16,083 bases of DNA, from NCBI GenBank assembly GCA_937908275.1, contig CALERA010000014.1, positions 1 through 16,083 on the forward strand. Reading direction: 5' to 3'. Below are positions 12,074 to 16,083 of this stretch, piece by piece (the stretch's first letter is position 1; each line of letters starts with the position of its first letter). This DNA comes from an uncultured Desulfarculaceae bacterium. Lineage in GTDB: Bacteria > Desulfobacterota > Desulfarculia > Desulfarculales > Desulfarculaceae. Made by a program: the position numbers and the translations under genes. Under the pieces are notes generated by a model, which did no database searches, had not been told where the DNA came from, and worked only from the letters and a program-made list of their open reading frames with translations.

Positions 12074-12107
12074 GTGACGGGCGCCCCAGGGCGCCCGTCA
12101 CGTTTTT
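12074..12107 (+). terminator. Rho-independent terminator after the activator gene
   Basis: Perfect 13-bp arms GTGACGGGCGCCC and GGGCGCCCGTCAC with a tiny CA centre (the loop will open to about six bases) are followed by G and five T. It lies 37 bases after the stop codon and separates the activator transcript from the downstream sigma-54 unit. Confidence 0.9.
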
Positions 12108-12168
12108 GTAATGATAACCCACCACAAAACCTGAGCTTCTCCCCCTAGACATTCCGGCATTTCACTCC

Positions 12169-12184
12169 TGGCACATGCCTTGCC
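12169..12184 (+). promoter_or_regulatory. Sigma-54 (-24/-12) promoter of the porin-amtB-glnK unit
   Basis: TGGCAC-ATGCC-TTGCC matches the RpoN consensus, with GG and GC separated by exactly ten bases. Transcription would start near 12196, giving a leader of about 90 bases before the porin ATG. A sigma-54 activator gene ends 132 bases upstream. Confidence 0.88.
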
Positions 12185-12287
12185 ATGTCCGGACACAACG
12201 GCGGCATGTCCGCACCACGCAGGGGCCCCTGGTTCGCGGCGGGATGGGCCTGGCCGAGTGACAAGGGGCGGAACGAGGAGAGTGGAA

Positions 12288-13049
12288 ATGAAGAAGCTGA
12301 TCGCAATCATGGTTCTGACCTTGGGGCTGGCGATCCCCTTGGTCGCGGGGCCGGCCCAGGCCGGCGATGACAAGGGCTGGGCGGTGGACTTCAGCGCCGC
12401 CTACATGAGCAAGTACATCTGGCGCGGCATCATGCAGGTGGACGATCCCACCCTGCAGCCCTCCCTGAACATCGCCAAGAACGGCTTCACCTTCAATGTG
12501 TGGGGCAACTACGACCTGACCGACAAGAACAACCGCAAGAACAAGTTCAGCGAGATCGACCTCACCGCCGAGTACGCCTTCAGCCTGGGCGACTTCAGCA
12601 TCCCGGTGGGCGTGATCCACTACGAGTTCCCCAACACCAGCTATGAGCCCACCACCGAGCTCTACGCCGGGGTCAGCTACTCCTGGATCATCACCCCCAG
12701 CGTCAAGGTGTTCAAGGACGTGGATGAGTCCCACGGCATCTACGTGCTGGGCTCCCTGGCCTACGCCCTGGACCTGCCCTCCCCCACCAAGGAGGTCAGC
12801 TGGGGCATCGCCGCCAGCATCAGCGGGGCCTGGGCCGACAAGGACAACAACAAGTTCTACTGGGGCGGCACCGACGAGGACGCCTTCACCGACTCCCTGC
12901 TGACCATCGGCGTGCCGATCAAGATCCTGGACTGGATCAACATCGTCCCCGCCTTCAACCAGGTCTGGTTGCTGGACAGCAAGATCAAGGACGCTGCCGG
13001 CTACGACAGCAAGAGCTACTTCGGCGTGACCCTGACCCTGAATTTCTAA
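12288..13049 (+). CDS. Outer-membrane beta-barrel protein, TorF-like putative porin
   Basis: The 253-residue precursor has a signal peptide (Lys-Lys, hydrophobic core, AQA with cleavage after about residue 25). The mature part is made of alternating aromatic/hydrophobic strands such as FTFNVWGNYDL and TELYAGVSYSWI. It ends in Phe (VTLTLNF), the usual outer-membrane barrel C-terminus. The early motif SKYIWRGIMQVDDPTLQPSL resembles the Gcw_chp/TorF putative porin family. GAGGAG is seven bases before the ATG. The frame is open 36 codons upstream, but that part is not membrane-like and starts within the promoter. It is the first gene of the sigma-54 unit before amtB, which suggests passage of a nitrogen compound across the outer membrane. 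The substrate is not known. Confidence 0.82.
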   Translation: MKKLIAIMVLTLGLAIPLVAGPAQAGDDKGWAVDFSAAYMSKYIWRGIMQVDDPTLQPSLNIAKNGFTFNVWGNYDLTDKNNRKNKFSEIDLTAEYAFSLGDFSIPVGVIHYEFPNTSYEPTTELYAGVSYSWIITPSVKVFKDVDESHGIYVLGSLAYALDLPSPTKEVSWGIAASISGAWADKDNNKFYWGGTDEDAFTDSLLTIGVPIKILDWINIVPAFNQVWLLDSKIKDAAGYDSKSYFGVTLTLNF

Positions 13050-13071
13050 GGGCCCCCCGGGCCCGGGCAGC

Positions 13072-13104
13072 CGCCCGGCCGGCGGATGAAAAGCCGGCCG
13101 GGCG
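13072..13104 (+). other. Intercistronic stem-loop between porin and amtB
   Basis: Perfect 12-bp arms CGCCCGGCCGGC and GCCGGCCGGGCG flank a 9-base A-rich loop. No T-tract follows; instead the amtB Shine-Dalgarno AAGGAG begins seven bases later. It probably affects mRNA stability or the relative expression of porin and transporter rather than ending transcription. Confidence 0.6.
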
Positions 13105-13125
13105 TCAAGAAAGGAGACCCCCACC

Positions 13126-14478
13126 ATGTCCAAGCGCCTAACAGCCTGGGGCGCAACCCTCCTGGGTTTGCTTCTGATCCTGGCCACCAACGCCCTGGCC
13201 GATGACGCCAAGCCCGCGCCCACCGTCACCGACGTGGCCACCGCCATCGACACCGTCTGGGTGTTGGTGACCGCCTTCCTGGTCTTCTTCATGCAGGCGG
13301 GATTCGCCTGCGTGGAGGCCGGCTTCACCCGGGCCAAGAACGTTTGCAACATCCTGGCCAAGAACTTCATCGACTTCTGCGTATCCAGTCTGATGTTCTT
13401 CCTTATCGGCTACGCGATCATGTTCGGCGAAGGCAACGATTACCTGGGCTGGACCGGGTTCGCCCTGTCCGAGGCCAAGAACCCCTCCGGGGTGCCGCTG
13501 TACGCCTACTGGCTGTTCCAGGCGGTCTTCGCCGGAACCGCGGCCACCATCGTCTCCGGCGCCATGGCCGAACGCACCAAGTTCATCGCCTATCTTCTCT
13601 ATACCTTCGTTATCAGCGCCATCATCTATCCCGTGATCGGGCACTGGACCTGGGGCGGCGGCTGGCTGTCGGGCATGGGCTTCGCCGACTTCGCCGGCTC
13701 CACCGTGGTCCACGCCACCGGCGGCTGGATCGCCCTGGTGGGCGCCATGATGCTTGGACCCCGCATTGGCAAGTACGGCCCCGACGGCAAGGCCAAGGCC
13801 ATCACCGGCCACAACCTGCCCCTGGCCGCCCTGGGCGTCATGATCCTCTGGTTCGGCTGGTTCGGATTCAACCCCGGCTCCACCCTGGGCGCCGTGGGAG
13901 CCAACACCGAGGCCATCGGCCTGATCTCCATCAACACCGCCCTGGCCGCGGCCGCCGGCGGTCTGTTCGCCACCATCACGGTGTGGATGATCTACGGCAA
14001 GCCGGACGTATCCATGCTCTTTAACGGCGTGCTGGCCGGCCTGGTGGCCATCACCGCCCCCTGCGCCTACGTCTCCCCCTCGGCCTCCATCGTCATCGGC
14101 GCCCTCGGCGGCGTGCTGGTGGTCATGGGCGTGATGCTGCTGGACAAGCTGCACATCGACGACCCGGTGGGCGCGGTGCCGGTGCACTGCCTCAACGGCG
14201 TCTGGGGCACCCTGGCGGTGGGCATCTGGGGTCAGAAGGCCCTGGGCCTGGCCAACGACGGCCTGCTGCACGGCGGCGGCCTGACCCAGTTGGGCGTGCA
14301 GGCCCTGGGCGTGATCGCCTGCGGCGCCTACGCGGTGGTCTCCATGGCCATCATCTTCTCGATCATCAAGGCCATCGTGGGCCTGCGCGTGACCCCGGAA
14401 GAGGAGCTCAGGGGCCTGGACATCGACGAGCACGGCATGGAAGGTTACGCCGACTTCCAGATCTTCACCACCCGCTAG
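13126..14478 (+). CDS. amtB: Ammonium transporter AmtB
   Basis: Trimeric inner-membrane channel that takes up ammonium. The protein has 450 residues, with a cleavable signal sequence ending in ALA near residue 25 and about eleven membrane helices. Pore residues are visible: the His pair His196 (STVVHATGG) and His354 (VPVHCLNGVWG), Asp188 in DFAGSTVVH, and Trp176 in WTWGGGW. The spacing Trp-12-Asp-8-His equals that of E. coli AmtB (148-160-168). The cytoplasmic tail EEELRGLDIDEHGMEGY carries the conserved C-terminal motif involved in PII control. AAGGAG lies nine bases before the ATG. A PII gene follows 46 bases downstream, the classic amtB-glnK pairing. Confidence 0.97.
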   Translation: MSKRLTAWGATLLGLLLILATNALADDAKPAPTVTDVATAIDTVWVLVTAFLVFFMQAGFACVEAGFTRAKNVCNILAKNFIDFCVSSLMFFLIGYAIMFGEGNDYLGWTGFALSEAKNPSGVPLYAYWLFQAVFAGTAATIVSGAMAERTKFIAYLLYTFVISAIIYPVIGHWTWGGGWLSGMGFADFAGSTVVHATGGWIALVGAMMLGPRIGKYGPDGKAKAITGHNLPLAALGVMILWFGWFGFNPGSTLGAVGANTEAIGLISINTALAAAAGGLFATITVWMIYGKPDVSMLFNGVLAGLVAITAPCAYVSPSASIVIGALGGVLVVMGVMLLDKLHIDDPVGAVPVHCLNGVWGTLAVGIWGQKALGLANDGLLHGGGLTQLGVQALGVIACGAYAVVSMAIIFSIIKAIVGLRVTPEEELRGLDIDEHGMEGYADFQIFTTR

Positions 14479-14524
14479 GCGGCGGTGGAGCCTGGCAAGC
14501 CACGGCAGCTAAGGAGCAAGGCAT

Positions 14525-14866
14525 ATGAAGCTGATAATCGCCTACGTCAAGCCCGAACGGCTCAACGACGTCAAGCAGGCCCTCTACGAGGCGCAGATCT
14601 ACAACATGTCGGTCACCAACATCGTGGGCTCCGGTCGCCAGCGCGGCTACTCCGAGACCTACCGCGGGGCCGAGATGGAGGTCAACCTGCTGAAGAAGGT
14701 CCGCCTGGAGATCGGCGTGAACGACAACTTCGTGCAGTCGGCCATCGACGCCATCACCAAGGGCGCGCGCACCGGCCAGATCGGCGACGGGGTGCTCTTC
14801 GTCCTGCCGGTGGAGCAGGCCATGCGCATCCGCACCGGCGAGTCCGGCCCGCCGGCCATGGGCTAA
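14525..14866 (+). CDS. glnK: PII nitrogen regulatory protein (GlnK-type), Tyr51 replaced by Met
   Basis: A PII signal protein of 113 residues that binds ATP/ADP and 2-oxoglutarate and, when paired with amtB, blocks the transporter at low 2-oxoglutarate. It aligns without gaps to E. coli GlnB. Ligand residues are conserved: Gln39 and Lys58 for 2-oxoglutarate, GDG at 87-89, and Arg101 and Arg103 for nucleotide. Arg47, which plugs AmtB in the known complex, is present in TYRGAE. Tyr51, the uridylylation site of enterobacterial PII, is Met here (codon ATG at 14675-14677). Tyr46 remains. AAGGAG lies eight bases before the ATG. The name glnK rather than glnB rests on the amtB linkage. Confidence 0.95.
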   Translation: MKLIIAYVKPERLNDVKQALYEAQIYNMSVTNIVGSGRQRGYSETYRGAEMEVNLLKKVRLEIGVNDNFVQSAIDAITKGARTGQIGDGVLFVLPVEQAMRIRTGESGPPAMG

Positions 14867-14887
14867 AGTCACAAACGCGCGGCGCTG

Positions 14888-14905
14888 GCCTACCGTTTGG
14901 TAGGC
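14888..14905. promoter_or_regulatory. Upstream activator site candidate 1 for glnA
   Basis: GCCTACC-GTTT-GGTAGGC is a perfect 7-bp inverted repeat containing the TACC-N4-GGTA core. It is centred about 117 bases upstream of the glnA -24 element. Confidence 0.5.
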
Positions 14906-14920
14906 AGCCCCGGGGGCAAA

Positions 14921-14936
14921 CCCACCGATCGGTAGG
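14921..14936. promoter_or_regulatory. Upstream activator site candidate 2 for glnA
   Basis: CCCACC-GATC-GGTAGG is the same motif with one mismatch in the left arm. Its centre is 32 bases from that of site 1, three helical turns, so two bound dimers would sit on the same DNA face. Confidence 0.45.
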
Positions 14937-15011
14937 CCAGCGCCGCACCCCCGAAACTCCATTTCCACGTTTTCATAATCCAAACCATCGGTTGCCAGTT
15001 AGGCTGCACCT

Positions 15012-15027
15012 TGGCGCAAAATTTGCC
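15012..15027 (+). promoter_or_regulatory. Sigma-54 (-24/-12) promoter of glnA
   Basis: TGGCGC-AAAAT-TTGCC keeps GG and GC ten bases apart and differs from consensus at one key position (G for A in the -24 box). Transcription would start near 15038, leaving a leader of about 118 bases. That leader holds a small palindrome, AGGGTTACCCT (15069-15079). A read-through transcript from glnK is also possible. Confidence 0.75.
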
Positions 15028-15156
15028 TATACTAAGCGCAGACGACGTTTTTGTAGAGACAGCCGCGTAGGGTTACCCTGAGGGCCGAGCCCGGAAGGAG
15101 CCCCGGGTGCGGCCGCCGCATGGCACGGTCGACAACTTTTTAGGAGGTTCTAAAGC

Positions 15157-16083
15157 ATGGCTGGAATGACCAAAGAGAGTGTCCTCAAGGCGGTGAAGGA
15201 CAACAATGTCAAATTCATCCGCCTGTGGTTCACCGACATCCTGGGGGTTCTGAAGAGCTTCGCCATCACCCCCAAGGAGCTCGAGGGCGCGTTTGACGAG
15301 GGCATGGGCTTTGACGGCTCCTCCATCCAGGGTTTCTGCCGCATCGACGAATCCGACATGGTGGCCAAGCCCGATCCCAACACCTTCACCCTGCTGCCCT
15401 GGCGTCCGGCCGAGACCGGCGCCGTGGCCCGCATGTTCTGCGACGTGCTCAATCCCGACGGCACCCCCTACGAGGGCGACCCCCGCTACGTCCTGAAGCG
15501 CCAGCTGAAAAAAGCCTCCGACCTGGGCTACACCATGTACGTCGGTCCGGAGCTGGAGTTCTTCTACTTCAAGAACAGCTGTGGCACCGAGTACCTGGAC
15601 ATGGGCGGCTACTTCGACCTGACCCCCCTGGACGTGGCCAGCGACCTGCGCCGCGACACCATCCTGGCGCTGGAGAAGATGGGCATCATGGTGGAGTACA
15701 GCCACCACGAGGTGGCCCCCAGCCAGCATGAGATCGACCTGCGCTTCAGCGACGCCCTGAGCATGGCCGACGCCGCCATGACCTACCGCCTGACCGTCAA
15801 AGAGATCGCCATGAAGCACGGCGTCTACGCCACCTTCATGCCCAAGCCGATCTTCGGCCAGAACGGCAGCGGCATGCACACCCACCAGTCGCTGTTCAAG
15901 GGCAAGAAGAACGCCTTCTTCGACGCCAAGGACCAGTACTGCCTGTCCGAGACCGGCAAGAGCTACATCGCCGGCCTGCTCAAGCACGCCCCCGAGTTCT
16001 GCTCGATCATCGCCCAGTGGGTCAACAGCTACAAGCGCCTGGTGCCCGGCTACGAGGCCCCGGTGTACGTGGCCTGGGCCCGC
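15157..16083 (+). CDS. glnA: Glutamine synthetase, type I alpha (3' end outside window)
   Basis: ATP-dependent synthesis of glutamine from glutamate and ammonium. The first 309 residues are present of an expected 440-470. Visible features are LWFTDILGVLKSF (23-35), GFDGSSIQGF (51-60), the metal-site strand VGPELEFFYF (129-138), the HHEVAPSQHEID segment (183-194) and NGSGMHTHQSLF (236-247). The short N-terminus and Arg62 (GFCRIDESDM) fit the GSI-alpha subtype of Bacillus and relatives, which is feedback-inhibited rather than adenylylated. The segment that would carry the adenylylation Tyr is beyond the window, so this is not settled. TAGGAGG lies nine bases before the ATG. Its own sigma-54 promoter is upstream. 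Confidence 0.96.
   Translation, partial: MAGMTKESVLKAVKDNNVKFIRLWFTDILGVLKSFAITPKELEGAFDEGMGFDGSSIQGFCRIDESDMVAKPDPNTFTLLPWRPAETGAVARMFCDVLNPDGTPYEGDPRYVLKRQLKKASDLGYTMYVGPELEFFYFKNSCGTEYLDMGGYFDLTPLDVASDLRRDTILALEKMGIMVEYSHHEVAPSQHEIDLRFSDALSMADAAMTYRLTVKEIAMKHGVYATFMPKPIFGQNGSGMHTHQSLFKGKKNAFFDAKDQYCLSETGKSYIAGLLKHAPEFCSIIAQWVNSYKRLVPGYEAPVYVAWAR

Larger units (their letters stand above)
14879..14946. repeat. Long inverted repeat between glnK and glnA
   Basis: Perfect 16-base arms GCGGCGCTGGCCTACC (14879-14894) and GGTAGGCCAGCGCCGC (14931-14946) enclose 36 bases. As RNA it would form a very stable hairpin directly after glnK. No T-tract follows, so it is not a standard terminator, but it could stabilise the 3' end of the upstream mRNA. 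The inner ends of the arms are part of two operator-like motifs, so it may function as DNA instead. Confidence 0.75.

Noticed and set aside
12185..12370. 61-codon frame in the leader of the porin gene
   Set aside because: It starts before the expected transcription start, overlaps the porin signal peptide and has no ribosome-binding site.
15038..15156. Glutamine riboswitch in the glnA leader
   Set aside because: A GGAAGGAG segment is present, but I cannot find the conserved flanking stems and GUUCA element of the glnA RNA motif.

Overview
The window is a gene-dense, GC-rich bacterial chromosome segment. It holds complete housekeeping genes (alaS, recA, thpR, cinA) and ends in a complete nitrogen-assimilation cluster (regulator, porin, amtB, PII) plus a truncated glnA. 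The cinA-thpR-recA-alaS order, the alpha-type (Bacillus-like) glutamine synthetase, the sigma-54 promoters and the high GC fit a Desulfobacterota (deltaproteobacterial) genome, possibly near Desulfarculales. That placement is inferred from gene content and was not computed.

Layout. Bases 1-65 are the 3' end of an unidentified gene. A cytidylate-kinase-like protein with a C-terminal BON domain follows, closed by a strong terminator at about 980-1017. The minus strand from 6847 back to 1036 then carries cinA, thpR, recA and alaS. cinA and thpR overlap by one base. A consensus-like promoter precedes cinA, and recA probably has its own promoter. Divergent from cinA, the plus strand carries a soluble GAF-domain histidine kinase followed at once by a 60-residue Cys-containing protein. 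Next comes a 105-bp imperfect palindromic dispersed-type repeat (about 8746-8850). Two minus-strand genes follow: an exported beta-carbonic anhydrase and a pyridoxamine-5'-phosphate-oxidase-like flavoprotein.

The nitrogen region occupies 10317 to the end. A GAF-AAA+-Fis sigma-54 activator (NifA-like) is followed by a terminator. A textbook -24/-12 promoter then serves an outer-membrane beta-barrel gene, amtB and a PII gene (glnK). A second -24/-12 promoter precedes glnA, which runs off the window.

The most interesting signal is a short operator-like motif, TACC-N4-GGTA. It occurs exactly three times by eye, plus one imperfect copy. One copy overlaps the -10 box of the activator gene's own promoter. 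One lies about 110 bp upstream of the sigma-54 promoter of the porin-amtB-glnK unit. Two, 32 bp apart, lie upstream of the glnA sigma-54 promoter. This suggests that the linked activator represses itself and activates both units. The PII protein also lacks the uridylylation tyrosine at position 51 (it is Met), so nitrogen signalling here probably does not use GlnD-type modification of this PII.
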